Notes: a model not told the origin generated them from the letters alone. A DNA stretch of 64,000 nt from Consotaella aegiceratis (GCF_036541425.1 NZ_JAZHFT010000006.1:62001-126000), one strand, 5' to 3'; counted from the first letter of the stretch, positions 16,990-26,532 are shown. A program made the numbers and translations.

Positions 16990-18036
16990 ATGGCACAAAA
17001 ACGGGCTGGTGACGTCGATGCCTTCATCGCCAAGCCCGATTTCAGCACGCCGATCATCCTGATCTACGGCCCCGATGCCGGGCTCGTTTCCGAACGAGCG
17101 GAGCGTCTGGCGGCCGCCTCGGGCGCTGATTTGAACGATCCTTTCGCAACGGTCGTGTTGGCGGCGGACGATCTCGAAAAGGATGTCGGCCGGCTCTACG
17201 ACGAGGCGCGAACGGTGCCGATGTTCGGGGGCCGGCGTCTAATCCGGGTGCGCGGCGGAAGTTCGGGCAAGGCTCTGGCGGAGGCCGTCGGCGAACTGGC
17301 CGCCGGGCCATCGGCAGATGCCGTCGTGATCATCGAGGCCGGCGATCTGCGCAAGAACGCGCCGCTCCGCATGGCTGCCGAACGTGCCGGAGGAGCGATG
17401 GCGCTGCCGTGCTATCAGGACGAGGCGCGCTCGCTCGAACGGATGATCGACGAAGAGCTGCGCGCCAACGGCCTGACCATCGAAAAGCCCGCGCGCGATC
17501 TGCTGCGGTCGCGTCTCGGCGCCGACCGGATGGCGTCGCGTGGCGAGATCGTCAAGCTGTGTCTCTATGCTTACGGCAAGGAGACCATCGACGAGGCGGA
17601 TGTGGACGTGGTCGTCGGCGACGTGTCGTCGGAAACCGTGGACGAGATCGTCGATGCGGCCGCCGGGGGCGAAGTCCGCAAGTTGCCGCATCTCATGAAC
17701 CGCTTGGTGGCGTCGGGCACGCCGCCCTTTCTCCTCCTGCAGGCGTTGATGCGCCATTTTCAGGCGCTGCAGCTGTCGCGCCAGGCGATCGAGCGCGCCG
17801 GCGAGCCGATCGGTCGCGTCGTTGACCGCCGCCGGCCGCATTTTCGGCGGCGCGCGGCCCTGGAGACAGCGCTCGGGCTTTGGACGCTCGATACCCTTGG
17901 CGAGGCCCTGGTGGCGATCGAAAAGGCGATCCTGCAAAGCCGGACAGCCGCAGCGCTCGGCGACGTCGTGATCCGGCAGACCGTCCTGGATCTCGCCGTG
18001 AAGGCCGCCCGCCTCCGACTACGCGGACGCCGCTGA
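16990..18036 (+). CDS. holA: DNA polymerase III subunit delta
   Basis: A 348-residue HolA protein, the clamp-loader subunit that opens the beta clamp. It starts MAQKRAGDVDAFIAKPD and has the family features LIYGPDAGLVSERAERLA near the N-terminus and VPMFGGRRLIRVRG in the first domain. It follows lptE after a 153-base gap. The convergent gene downstream is parB. Confidence 0.93.
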   Translation: MAQKRAGDVDAFIAKPDFSTPIILIYGPDAGLVSERAERLAAASGADLNDPFATVVLAADDLEKDVGRLYDEARTVPMFGGRRLIRVRGGSSGKALAEAVGELAAGPSADAVVIIEAGDLRKNAPLRMAAERAGGAMALPCYQDEARSLERMIDEELRANGLTIEKPARDLLRSRLGADRMASRGEIVKLCLYAYGKETIDEADVDVVVGDVSSETVDEIVDAAAGGEVRKLPHLMNRLVASGTPPFLLLQALMRHFQALQLSRQAIERAGEPIGRVVDRRRPHFRRRAALETALGLWTLDTLGEALVAIEKAILQSRTAAALGDVVIRQTVLDLAVKAARLRLRGRR

Positions 18037-18088
18037 GCGACCCATTGGAATCTGATGCCTTTGCCGGCCGGGGTGGCGGCCAGCCGAT

Positions 18089-19027
18089 CTACTGGCGCCG
18101 CCTTGCCGTTTCCGCGGCTTGATGCGCCTGAAGCAACCGGCAGATCTCGTCCAGCTCGTCCAGGCTGCGATAGGCGATGCGAATGTCGCCGCCATCGCCG
18201 GCGATCCGAATCGACACGGCCATGCCGAGCGCGTCGCTCAAAAGGCGTTCGAGCGCGGCCGTATCGCTGTCCTTGGGCTGGTCGGTTCGGGAACCGCGAC
18301 GCTTACGCGGAGAAGCGGGGCTGTCCGAGGCGTCGCGGGCCAACTTTTCAGCCTCCCGCACCGTCAGCCCACGCGAGACGATCTCGCGAGCGAATTCGCC
18401 GGGATCGTCGACGGTCACCGCGGTGCGAGCGTGCCCGGCCGACAGATCGCCACGCACGATCATGTCCTGAACCTCCTGGGGCAGTTTCAGGAGGCGCAGC
18501 GTGTTGGCCACGTGGCTGCGGCTCTTGCCCAGCACCTCGGCCAGATCGGACTGCGTATAGCCGTGCTCCTGCACCAACATCTGATAGCCGCGCGCCTCTT
18601 CCACCGCGTTCAGATCGGTGCGCTGGACGTTTTCGATGATGGCGATTTCCAGGGACTGCCTGTCGGTGAATTCGCGCACCAGAACAGGAACCTCGGAAAG
18701 CCCGGCCAAGCGGGACGCCCTGAAGCGGCGCTCGCCGGCCACGATCTCGAACCGATCCGGATCCTCGGCCGGGCGTACCAGGATCGGCTGGACAACGCCA
18801 TGCGCCTTCACCGATGCCGCAAGATCGGCCAGATCTGCCGGATCGAAGGTCCGGCGTGGATTGCGCGGGTTCGGAATGATCCGATCGATCGGCAGCATCC
18901 GTTCGGTCGCCGGACGAGCCGGCGTTCCCTCCTTGGCCTCGAAGCGCGCCGAAAACCCTTCGCCGTTTCCGCCGATGAGCGAGGCCAGCCCGCGCCCCAA
19001 TCGCTGCCGAGACCTGTCTTCGTTCAT
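18089..19027 (-). CDS. parB: chromosome partitioning protein ParB
   Basis: A 312-residue ParB/Spo0J protein. The N-terminus carries LGRGLASLIG, the segment that contacts ParA and SMC partners in the family. The CTP-binding domain contains GERRFRAS, and the parS-reading helix-turn-helix includes YTQSDLAEVLGKSRSHVANT. A C-terminal dimerisation helix ends the protein. ParB loads at parS and slides as a CTP clamp; candidate sites are at 9795, 20568, 23427 and 54193. ATG 19027 was chosen because the protein then starts MNEDRSRQRLGRGL. Confidence 0.97.
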   Translation of the reverse strand: MNEDRSRQRLGRGLASLIGGNGEGFSARFEAKEGTPARPATERMLPIDRIIPNPRNPRRTFDPADLADLAASVKAHGVVQPILVRPAEDPDRFEIVAGERRFRASRLAGLSEVPVLVREFTDRQSLEIAIIENVQRTDLNAVEEARGYQMLVQEHGYTQSDLAEVLGKSRSHVANTLRLLKLPQEVQDMIVRGDLSAGHARTAVTVDDPGEFAREIVSRGLTVREAEKLARDASDSPASPRKRRGSRTDQPKDSDTAALERLLSDALGMAVSIRIAGDGGDIRIAYRSLDELDEICRLLQAHQAAETARRRQ

Positions 19028-19115
19028 CGTGCGCCCTCTTTGCCATTCGAGAGCGGCAAGACCCGCGCCGCCCGCTTGCCAGATCGATAATCCAGTCTCT
19101 GTTCGTCCATTCCGA

Positions 19116-19922
19116 TCACGCCGCCAATTGCCGCTCACGCTGAATCAGCTCCGATGCCAACCGGATATAGGCCTGCGATCCCGCGCATTTCATGTCGTAA
19201 AGAATGGCCGGCTTGCCGAAGGACGGCGCTTCGGACACCCGCACGTTGCGGGGTATGATGGTTTCATAGACGTGGTCGCCCATATAGGCGCGCACGTCAT
19301 GCACGACCTGGCTTGCCAGATTGTTGCGTCCGTCGAACATGGTCAGCACGATGCCATGGAGATCGAGACCGGGATTCAAGCTGTCGCGCACCTGCTCCAC
19401 GGTCTGCAGCAGCTGGCTAAGGCCTTCGAGCGCGAAGAATTCGCATTGCAGCGGAACGAGAATGGAATTCGCCGCCGCCATGGCGTTGACGGTCAACAGA
19501 TTCAGCGACGGCGGACAGTCGATCAACACATAGTCGAAATGGGCGACTCCCATGGCGTGGGCGTGAAGCGCGTCGCGCAACCGGTAGGCGCGATCCTGCA
19601 CCGACGAGATCTCCATCTCGACGCCAAGCAGGTCCATCGTTGATGGGATGATCGACAGGTTCGGCACCACGGTCGCCTTGGCGGCTTCGCTGATCGTCGC
19701 GTCCTGCACGAGGACATCGTACGAGGAGACGAGACGGTCTTCGCGATCGATGCCGAGACCTGTCGAAGCATTGCCTTGCGGGTCGAGATCGATCAGCAGG
19801 ACGCGCTTCTCGACAGCCGCCAGAGCCGTCGCGAGATTGATCGCGGTGGTCGTCTTGCCGACGCCGCCTTTTTGATTGGCGAGAGTGATCACTCGCATTC
19901 GGTTTCGCGGCGTCCCATCCAT
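19116..19922 (-). CDS. parA: chromosome partitioning ATPase ParA
   Basis: A 268-residue Walker-type ATPase with the deviant Walker A motif KGGVGKTTTAINLA, LIDLDPQGNASTGLG and DYVLIDCPPSLNLLTVNAM. It drives segregation of ParB-parS complexes. ATG 19922 has an AGGAG site seven bases before it; an alternative ATG at 19898 would remove eight residues. It lies between parB (88 bases downstream) and rsmG (63 bases upstream). Confidence 0.97.
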   Translation of the reverse strand: MDGTPRNRMRVITLANQKGGVGKTTTAINLATALAAVEKRVLLIDLDPQGNASTGLGIDREDRLVSSYDVLVQDATISEAAKATVVPNLSIIPSTMDLLGVEMEISSVQDRAYRLRDALHAHAMGVAHFDYVLIDCPPSLNLLTVNAMAAANSILVPLQCEFFALEGLSQLLQTVEQVRDSLNPGLDLHGIVLTMFDGRNNLASQVVHDVRAYMGDHVYETIIPRNVRVSEAPSFGKPAILYDMKCAGSQAYIRLASELIQRERQLAA

Positions 19923-19985
19923 GGCTCCGCTCCTGTCGATGACCCGCCGGCAAGTTCAGCAGGCCGCGACCTCTTCGCTCGCCGC

Positions 19986-20666
19986 CTAACCGCCGTCCCG
20001 AACCGGTGAGATATCTCTGATCTCCAGAATCACCGCCTCGTTTTCCACGTCTGATTGGTGCTTTACCATGGTGAATCGCCAATGGGCAGACGCCTCGGCA
20101 ATTTCCTGTTCATGACCGCGCCCCTTGGGAAAAAAACACGGGATGTCCGGCGGCAGATGGCGCCAGACCAACGAGAACAGGGTTTCCAGCGAGGCCAAGG
20201 CCCGGGCGCTGACGGCCTCAGCATTTTCGAAGAGGGCGCCACAATCCTCCACTCGCGCCGCATGAACCTGGCCACGGATATCCGCGGCGTCGAGGGCGGC
20301 ACGCAAAAACGCCGCCTTCTTGCCGTTGCTTTCCACAAGGTCTACCGAGCCGCCACGCTCTGCATTCATGATACCGAGAACGACGCCCGGAAATCCACCG
20401 CCCGAGCCAAGGTCGAGCCAATGCTTGGGAGCGGACGCCACTCGCCACAGGCCCAACGAGTCGGCCACGTGACGCGACCAGATCTGGGGAACCGTCGAAG
20501 GGGCGATCAGATTCGTTTGACGCTGCCAATGGAGCAGCAAATCGACGTATCGATCCAGACGCTCACCTGTTTCACGTGAAACCGCTGAGAGCACGGCCGC
20601 CCGTTCAGCGGGCCCGAGACCAAGCTCTTGGTTCAAGGCCAAAGGCCGAAACTGCTTACGCCGCAT
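19986..20666 (-). CDS. rsmG: 16S rRNA (guanine-N7) methyltransferase RsmG (GidB)
   Basis: A 226-residue SAM-dependent methyltransferase that modifies G527 of 16S rRNA. The SAM site appears as WLDLGSGGGFPGVVLG, followed by LVESNGKKAAFLR. ATG 20666 is preferred because GAAGG lies five bases before it; it overlaps the end of mnmG by 11 bases, suggesting coupled translation. The codons for VSRETG contain a parS-like site (20568-20583). Confidence 0.95.
   Translation of the reverse strand: MRRKQFRPLALNQELGLGPAERAAVLSAVSRETGERLDRYVDLLLHWQRQTNLIAPSTVPQIWSRHVADSLGLWRVASAPKHWLDLGSGGGFPGVVLGIMNAERGGSVDLVESNGKKAAFLRAALDAADIRGQVHAARVEDCGALFENAEAVSARALASLETLFSLVWRHLPPDIPCFFPKGRGHEQEIAEASAHWRFTMVKHQSDVENEAVILEIRDISPVRDGG
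20568..20583. other. parS: parS-like ParB binding site inside rsmG (15 of 16)
   Basis: TGTTTCACGTGAAACC differs from TGTTNCACGTGAAACA only in the last base. It lies within rsmG, 646 bases from the start of parA, and about 10 kb from the putative origin. parS sites near gidB/parA are common in bacteria, and the encoded phrase VSRET is conserved in RsmG proteins of many species that carry a parS there. Confidence 0.88.
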
Positions 20667-22536
20667 TTCGGCCTTCGGTCTTGCGAACAGCAACCAGGAT
20701 CAAAGCGAGCGCGGCAGGGGTCATGCCGTCGATCGACTGAGCGTCGGCAAGACTCCTTGGCTGGCGTCTGCTCAATTTTTGCCGCAACTCATGAGAGAGG
20801 CCGGGAAGGGCCGTATAGTCGAAATCGATTGGAATGGCTCGCGCTTCATCGCGCTGCAGGCGGATCTGATCCCGGCGTTGGCGGTCCAGATAGACGTCAT
20901 AAGCCGCTTCGATTTCGATCCGCTCCCGAATCGAGCCCTGTAGGTTGGCCAGTTCCGACCAAATCACGGCAAGCCGATCCAAAGTCATTTCGGGCTGCGA
21001 CAGCAGTTGCCAAGCCGAACGCGGCCGGCCGTCCTGATTGACAGGCAATCCTCGTCGGGCGGCAGCGGCAGGCGTGATGGTCTTGCCCTCCAGAAGCTCG
21101 CGGACCTGGTTCAAAGCCGTTTCGCTGTCGGCGAAAACGCCTTGACGCTCCGACCCGACAATGCCCAGCTCCTGGCCCAGCGGCGTCAGGCGCCGGTCGG
21201 CATTGTCGGCGCGCAACGAAAGCCGGAACTCCGCGCGCGACGTGAACATACGATAGGGCTCGGACACCCCGGTTCGCGTCAGATCGTCGACCATGACGCC
21301 AAGATAGGCGAGCGTCCGACTGATCGTTACGGGCTCGAATCCACCAGCGCGGCGTGCCGCGTTCAGCCCCGCCAGCAGGCCCTGGGCGGCCGCCTCCTCA
21401 TAGCCGGTGGTTCCGTTGATCTGACCGGCGAGGAAAAGGCCCTCGACCCGACGGACCTCCAGAGACGGATACAACTGGCGCGGATCGACGTGATCATATT
21501 CGATGGCATAGCCGTGGCGAAGGATCTCGACCCTCTCCAGCCCGGGGATCGAGCGCAGATAGGCCTCCTGCACATCCTCCGGCAGCGAAGTCGACAGCCC
21601 GTTGGGATAGATTGTGTGGTCGTCCAGACCTTCGGGCTCGAGGAAGATCTGGTGACCGTCGCGATCGCCGAATTTGACGATCTTGTCTTCGATCGACGGA
21701 CAATAGCGCGGCCCCGTCCCGGCAATCTGCCCCGAATAAAGCGCAGAGCGTTGGAGGTTCTCCCGGATGATCCGGTGCGTTTCCGGCGTGGTGCGGGTGA
21801 TGCCGCAATCGATCTGCGGATTGGTGATCCGTGCCGTCAGATAGGAAAAGGGAACCGGCTGGTCGTCGGGCTTCTGTCGATCGAGTCCGGCCCAATCTAT
21901 GGTTCTGCCATCGAGCCGGGCCGGCGTCCCCGTCTTCAACCGCCCCAGCGCCAAGCCGAGACGCGACAGGGTTCCCGACAGGCCGATCGATGGATCCTCG
22001 CCGATGCGACCGGCCGGGATCTTGCGCTCGCCGATATGGATGAGGCCGCGCAGAAACGTTCCGGTGGTCAAAACCGCCGCGCCGCAGGCGAGCGTCCTCC
22101 CACTGCCGAAGCGCACTCCAGAGATCTTTCCGCCGGCGTCGAAGAGCAGATCGTCGACATCGCCCTCGACGACGGTCAAATTCGGATGTTCGGCGATGGC
22201 GGCCTGCATCGCCCGGGCATAGAGCTTGCGGTCGGCTTGCGTCCGCGGGCCGCGCACGGCCGGCCCCTTGCGCCGGTTGAGCAACCGGAACTGGATGCCG
22301 GCGGCATCGGCCACACGACCCATGAGGCCGTCCAGCGCGTCGACTTCGCGCACCAGATGGCCTTTACCGATCCCACCGATGGCCGGATTGCAGGACATCG
22401 CGCCAATGGTGTCGAAACGATGCGTGACGAGGGCCGTGCGCGCTCCGGCGCGCGCGGCGGCGCTCGCTGCCTCGCATCCCGCGTGGCCGCCGCCGATCAC
22501 CACGACATCGAAGGAATCAATGGGTTCTGTCACCAT
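20656..22536 (-). CDS. mnmG: tRNA uridine-5-carboxymethylaminomethyl modification enzyme MnmG (GidA)
   Basis: A 626-residue FAD protein that works with MnmE to modify wobble U34 of several tRNAs. It shows the FAD motif VIGGGHAGCEAASAAARAG, the GidA signature GPRYCPSIEDKIVKF, and a second conserved stretch AGQINGTTGYEEAAAQGL. It is separated from mnmE by the DUF3140 gene at 22614-22955. Length and motif order are complete. Confidence 0.97.
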   Translation of the reverse strand: MVTEPIDSFDVVVIGGGHAGCEAASAAARAGARTALVTHRFDTIGAMSCNPAIGGIGKGHLVREVDALDGLMGRVADAAGIQFRLLNRRKGPAVRGPRTQADRKLYARAMQAAIAEHPNLTVVEGDVDDLLFDAGGKISGVRFGSGRTLACGAAVLTTGTFLRGLIHIGERKIPAGRIGEDPSIGLSGTLSRLGLALGRLKTGTPARLDGRTIDWAGLDRQKPDDQPVPFSYLTARITNPQIDCGITRTTPETHRIIRENLQRSALYSGQIAGTGPRYCPSIEDKIVKFGDRDGHQIFLEPEGLDDHTIYPNGLSTSLPEDVQEAYLRSIPGLERVEILRHGYAIEYDHVDPRQLYPSLEVRRVEGLFLAGQINGTTGYEEAAAQGLLAGLNAARRAGGFEPVTISRTLAYLGVMVDDLTRTGVSEPYRMFTSRAEFRLSLRADNADRRLTPLGQELGIVGSERQGVFADSETALNQVRELLEGKTITPAAAARRGLPVNQDGRPRSAWQLLSQPEMTLDRLAVIWSELANLQGSIRERIEIEAAYDVYLDRQRRDQIRLQRDEARAIPIDFDYTALPGLSHELRQKLSRRQPRSLADAQSIDGMTPAALALILVAVRKTEGRNAA

Positions 22537-22582
22537 GGTCGAGCGTTAAGCCCAGTGGAGGACGCGCTGTCAACGGCTCGGC

Positions 22583-22605
22583 GGCTCTGGAGGCCTCTCA
22601 GAGCC
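22583..22605 (-). terminator. hairpin after the DUF3140 gene (weak terminator candidate)
   Basis: GGCTCTG and CAGAGCC pair over seven bases, nine bases beyond the stop codon of the DUF3140 gene. There is no U-tract, so termination here would be weak or need Rho. Confidence 0.3.
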
Positions 22606-22613
22606 CCATCGAG

Positions 22614-22955
22614 CTACTTCAGCGGGTCGTGGCCCCAATTCATCAGCGAGTAGCGCCAGCGCGTCGTCGTGACGTCGCGGGCGGGCCGCTGAGCCAGATG
22701 CCGACGGACATAGCCGACGACCTTCACCATGTGATCGTAGTCGGCATCGGAAAGGTCGGATTTCTTTTTTCGCAACATCTCGGCGATCCGTCGACCGGAC
22801 TGGTGGCCGACGGATTCGGTCTCGCCCTTCCTGGTCCAGCCGACCGAGTGGCTCTCCTTCGTTTCGAGCCATCGCTCGATCTCGACCGCGGTCATGTTGA
22901 CCGCATCGCGGAACTCGGCCGCGACCGCTTCATGACCTTTCTTCTCGACGCTCAT
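22614..22955 (-). CDS. DUF3140 domain protein
   Basis: A 113-residue small soluble protein whose body fits the DUF3140 family: IERWLETKESHSVGWTRKGE, then ESVGHQSGRRIAEMLRKKK, then HMVKVVGYVRRHLAQRP and a C-terminus with WRYSLMNWGHDPLK. The function of the family is unknown to me. ATG 22955 follows GAGGGA at good spacing; an upstream in-frame GTG at 23015 lacks one. It is placed between mnmE and mnmG, where most relatives have no gene, so it is likely an insertion into this block. Confidence 0.75.
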   Translation of the reverse strand: MSVEKKGHEAVAAEFRDAVNMTAVEIERWLETKESHSVGWTRKGETESVGHQSGRRIAEMLRKKKSDLSDADYDHMVKVVGYVRRHLAQRPARDVTTTRWRYSLMNWGHDPLK

Positions 22956-23035
22956 CACTTCCCTCGTGTCCGTCTTCGGGTCCCGGATTTCTTTCGCAGC
23001 GAAATCCGTCGTCACCGGGAGCTAGGACGGCATCG

Positions 23036-24385
23036 CTATTTTCCGATGCAGAACTCGCCAAAGATGACGTCGAGCACGTCCTCCACGCCGACACGGCCGG
23101 TCAAAGCGCCCAGCCGATCGGAGACGCGACGCAGCGTCTCGGCGGCTATTTCCTCCGGCTGCTCGGGCTCGCTCAGAACGGTGTCAAGCTGATGCAGCGC
23201 ATCCGCCACGATGTCCCGATGCCGCAGACGCAACGGAATCAGGTCGCCGGCATCGCCGACCGCTTCCGCGGCCAGCGCGGCAATCCGGTCGACAAGCGGC
23301 TGCAATCCTTCGCCCGTCTTCGTCGAAATCGCCATATCGAAGAAGCGTCCGGGCGCGCTTTCAGCAGCGAGGTCGCTTTTGCTACGGATCCGAATCGATG
23401 TCGGATCGCTCGTTTGTCGCTCGCCGTGTTTCACGTGAGTCAGGCCGATGTCTTGCGGATCGGCGCCGAGGCCGTCGTCAAGCAGAAGCACGAGATGAGC
23501 CTGGTCGATGGCCTGGCGCGCCCGATCCATCCCCAGCGCCTCGATTCGATCGCCGGTCTCGCGCAGGCCGGCAGTGTCGAAGATGCGAACCGGAAGGCCG
23601 CCGAGATCAAGCATCACCTCGAGAACGTCGCGGGTCGTGCCGGGGACGTCCGAGACGATCGCCACATCGCGCAACGCCAGCGCATTGAGCAGGCTCGACT
23701 TGCCGACATTGGGTCGCCCGGCGATCGCCACACGGAAACCGGACCGAACGATCTCGCCGCGTTGCGCGCCCGCAAGGTGACGGCGCATCTCTTCGGCGAG
23801 AGATTGCGTCTCGCCATGAACCGAAGCTGCGACGCCTTCGCCCACATCGCCCTCGTCGGCGAAATCGAACGACGCTTCGAGCATGGCGCGAGCGTGGGTC
23901 AGACGCCGCATCCAACCCTCATAGAGATCACGCAGAACTCCATCGGATTGAGCCACGGCGGCGGCACGCTGGGCCTCGGTCTGGGCGGACAGAAGATCGG
24001 CCAGCCCCTCGGCCTCGGTCAGGTCGAGGCGCCCATTCTCGAATGCCCGGCGCGTGAATTCGCCGGCCTCGGCCAGCCGCACGTCCGGGAGGGTCGTCGC
24101 CGCCATGACACAGGCGTCGACGACGGCGCGGCCGCCGTGGAGATGGATCTCCGCCAGATCCTCTCCCGTGACGCTGCCGGGACCCGGAAAGAACAGGACA
24201 AGACCGTGGTCGATCGTTGCGCCGGCAATATTGCGGATCCGCCGCAGGCTGGCCCGCCTTGGCTCCGGCAGTTTGCCGGCAAGCGCAGCGAGCACCAGGC
24301 CCGCCTTCGGACCGCTGATCCGAACCACGGCGATGCCCGCCGGCAAGCTGCCGGACGACAGCGCGACGATCGTTTCTTCTTCCAT
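23036..24385 (-). CDS. mnmE: tRNA modification GTPase MnmE (TrmE)
   Basis: A 449-residue GTPase, the partner of MnmG. It has the N-terminal tetrahydrofolate-binding domain starting MEEETIVALSSGSLPAGIAV, a G domain with GRPNVGKSSLLNAL and DTAGLRETGDRIE, and the essential C-terminal Cys motif in FCIGK. ATG 24385 was selected since the protein starts with the family's TIVALSSG phrase. A parS-like site is embedded at 23427-23442. Confidence 0.97.
   Translation of the reverse strand: MEEETIVALSSGSLPAGIAVVRISGPKAGLVLAALAGKLPEPRRASLRRIRNIAGATIDHGLVLFFPGPGSVTGEDLAEIHLHGGRAVVDACVMAATTLPDVRLAEAGEFTRRAFENGRLDLTEAEGLADLLSAQTEAQRAAAVAQSDGVLRDLYEGWMRRLTHARAMLEASFDFADEGDVGEGVAASVHGETQSLAEEMRRHLAGAQRGEIVRSGFRVAIAGRPNVGKSSLLNALALRDVAIVSDVPGTTRDVLEVMLDLGGLPVRIFDTAGLRETGDRIEALGMDRARQAIDQAHLVLLLDDGLGADPQDIGLTHVKHGERQTSDPTSIRIRSKSDLAAESAPGRFFDMAISTKTGEGLQPLVDRIAALAAEAVGDAGDLIPLRLRHRDIVADALHQLDTVLSEPEQPEEIAAETLRRVSDRLGALTGRVGVEDVLDVIFGEFCIGK
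23427..23442. other. parS: parS-like ParB binding site inside mnmE (14 of 16)
   Basis: TGTTTCACGTGAGTCA matches the parS consensus except at positions 13 and 14; the core CACGTGA and the left arm are perfect. It is 7 kb from the putative origin and 3 kb from the rsmG site. The two mismatches make it the weakest of the four candidates. Confidence 0.6.
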
Positions 24386-24471
24386 TGGCCTATCCGTTGC
24401 CTTGCCGCGGAGGAAAATGAAGCCCCAACGAACCTTCTGCGTTAGGCTGTCGAGAGAGAAAAGGCCAGAGC

Positions 24472-26532
24472 ATGACCAACGCACCCCCGACGACCGCCAA
24501 CCAGCTCGCCGAAGCGCTCAGTCCCTACCTGCAGCAGCACAAGGACAATCCCGTTCATTGGCGCGAATGGTCCGATGTTGCTCTTGCCGAAGCGCGGGAC
24601 CTCGACCGGCCGATCCTGCTTTCCGTCGGCTATGCCGCCTGCCATTGGTGCCACGTCATGGCCCATGAGAGCTTCGACGACGAAGCCGTGGCCGATGTGA
24701 TGAACAGGCTCTTCGTCAACATCAAGGTGGACCGCGAGGAACGGCCGGACATCGACCATCTCTATATGGCCGCGCTCCACGCCATGGGCGAACAGGGGGG
24801 CTGGCCGATGACGATGTTTCTCACCCCCGACGGTCGACCCTTCTGGGGCGGAACCTATTTTCCGAAGCAGGCGAGCCATGGCCGGCCCGGCTTCGTCCAG
24901 GTACTGGAAGCGATCGGCAAGGCCTGGATCGAGCAACGCGGCGAGATCGAGCAGAGCGGCGGCACCTTTGCCAGGCATCTGGAAGCCACCCTCTCGCAGA
25001 CCGATACGCCAGGAGCGATCCCAGACGCCCCGATCGACAGCCTGGCGCCTGCTATCTTCGAGGCGATCGATCAAAAGCGCGGCGGGCTGCGTGGCGCGCC
25101 CAAATTCCCGAACGCCCCCTACATGGAAATCATCGCGCGATCGGCTTTCCCGGCCGGCCCGTCGGATCATCGCGCCGCATTTCTGACGACGCTCGACGCA
25201 CTGTGCAATGGCGGCATTTACGACCATGTCGGCGGTGGACTGCACCGCTATTCGACCGATGCGCGCTGGCTCGTGCCGCATTTCGAAAAGATGCTCTACG
25301 ACAACGCCCAGTTCCTGCGTCATCTCGCCTGGGGTTGGCGTGCCACCGGCCGGCTGTTGTTTCGGAGCCGAGTCGATCAGACGATCTCCTGGCTGCAGCG
25401 CGAGATGATGGTAGACGGCGGTGGATTCGCCGCGTCGCTGGATGCTGACAGCCTGGACGCAAGCGGCCATCCGGAGGAGGGCGCATTTTATGTCTGGACA
25501 AAAGGCGAGATCGAGGCCGCCCTTGGCGATCGAGCCGCCGCCTTCCTAGACGCTTATGAGGTGACGAACCGCGGCAACTGGGAGGGCCGTTCAATCCTGC
25601 ATCGCCTGCATCCAGGAGGCGCAGGGAGCGATGACCACTCGTCCGAGCTCGACGCCTTGCGCTTCCTTCGCGCAAAGCGTGCGCATCCCGGGCGCGACGA
25701 CAAGGTTCTCGCCGACTGGAACGGCATGACGATCCGCGCACTTGCCGAAGCGGCCATGGCGTTCGACCATCGAGAGGCCCTCGTCCTTGCCGAAAACGCC
25801 TTTGCCTTCGTCATGTCGGCAATGACCCGAGACGGCCGGCTCCATCATGTCTGGCGCGACGGCCGATGTGCCGGACTGGCCCTGTCCTCGGACTTCGGCG
25901 CGCTCATCGCGGCTGCCGTGTTTCTCTTCGCGGCGACGGGCAAGACCGGCTATCTCGATCATGCCGAAGAGCTGGCGAATGGCCTCGACCGATGGCACGG
26001 CGATGGCCAGGGCGGTTTTTTTCTCACCGCGTCCGACGCGTCGGACGTCATCGTCCGTCCGCGCGGCGACCGCGACGACGCGATCCCTGGCGGAACCGCG
26101 CTGACAATCGATGCGCTCGCGCTGTTGGCCCAGGCAACTGGCGCTCCGGCGGCCTACGAGCGGGCGCGCCGCGCCGCAGAATCGGCGATCGGTCGCATCG
26201 CCGCGAACCTCGGCGGTTCGCCTGCCGTCGTCTGCGCGCTGGATCGGGTCCAGCACGCGTCCGAGCTTGCCCTGTTGGGATCCAATGCGGACACGGAGTT
26301 CGGCAAGATGGTTTCGGCGGCGAATCGATGGCCTGATCTCAATCGCCTCGATTTGCGACTGGACGATCCGACTGTGCTCCCGGTCGACGCACCGTTGCGA
26401 TCCGCGCCTGCGAAACGGCCCACCGCCCTTCTCTGCTATGATCGGGCCTGCATGCCGCCGGTGTCGACCGCCGACGCTCTCGACGATCTGTTCGCGCGCG
26501 CCGTCGACTGGCGCACGCCCCCGATCAGCTGA
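24472..26532 (+). CDS. DUF255 thioredoxin-domain protein (YyaL/SPATA20 family)
   Basis: A 686-residue protein of the YyaL family: an N-terminal thioredoxin-like domain with the CxxC motif in GYAACHWCHVMAHESFD (about residues 60-76), followed by an alpha/alpha-barrel like those of N-acylglucosamine 2-epimerases and glucosaminidases. The N-terminal phrase SPYLQQHKDNPVHW is diagnostic. The biological role is unsettled. It is the only plus-strand gene between holA and the origin region and overlaps the convergent YbaK gene by eight bases. Confidence 0.92.
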   Translation: MTNAPPTTANQLAEALSPYLQQHKDNPVHWREWSDVALAEARDLDRPILLSVGYAACHWCHVMAHESFDDEAVADVMNRLFVNIKVDREERPDIDHLYMAALHAMGEQGGWPMTMFLTPDGRPFWGGTYFPKQASHGRPGFVQVLEAIGKAWIEQRGEIEQSGGTFARHLEATLSQTDTPGAIPDAPIDSLAPAIFEAIDQKRGGLRGAPKFPNAPYMEIIARSAFPAGPSDHRAAFLTTLDALCNGGIYDHVGGGLHRYSTDARWLVPHFEKMLYDNAQFLRHLAWGWRATGRLLFRSRVDQTISWLQREMMVDGGGFAASLDADSLDASGHPEEGAFYVWTKGEIEAALGDRAAAFLDAYEVTNRGNWEGRSILHRLHPGGAGSDDHSSELDALRFLRAKRAHPGRDDKVLADWNGMTIRALAEAAMAFDHREALVLAENAFAFVMSAMTRDGRLHHVWRDGRCAGLALSSDFGALIAAAVFLFAATGKTGYLDHAEELANGLDRWHGDGQGGFFLTASDASDVIVRPRGDRDDAIPGGTALTIDALALLAQATGAPAAYERARRAAESAIGRIAANLGGSPAVVCALDRVQHASELALLGSNADTEFGKMVSAANRWPDLNRLDLRLDDPTVLPVDAPLRSAPAKRPTALLCYDRACMPPVSTADALDDLFARAVDWRTPPIS

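Noticed and set aside
18508..18517. CACGTGG word in parB as parS
   Set aside because: Flanking bases GGCCACGTGGCT lack the GTT/AAC arms.
20667..20693. Upstream TTG start for rsmG
   Set aside because: ATG 20666 has a GAAGG site at good spacing; the TTG has none and would lengthen the overlap with mnmG.
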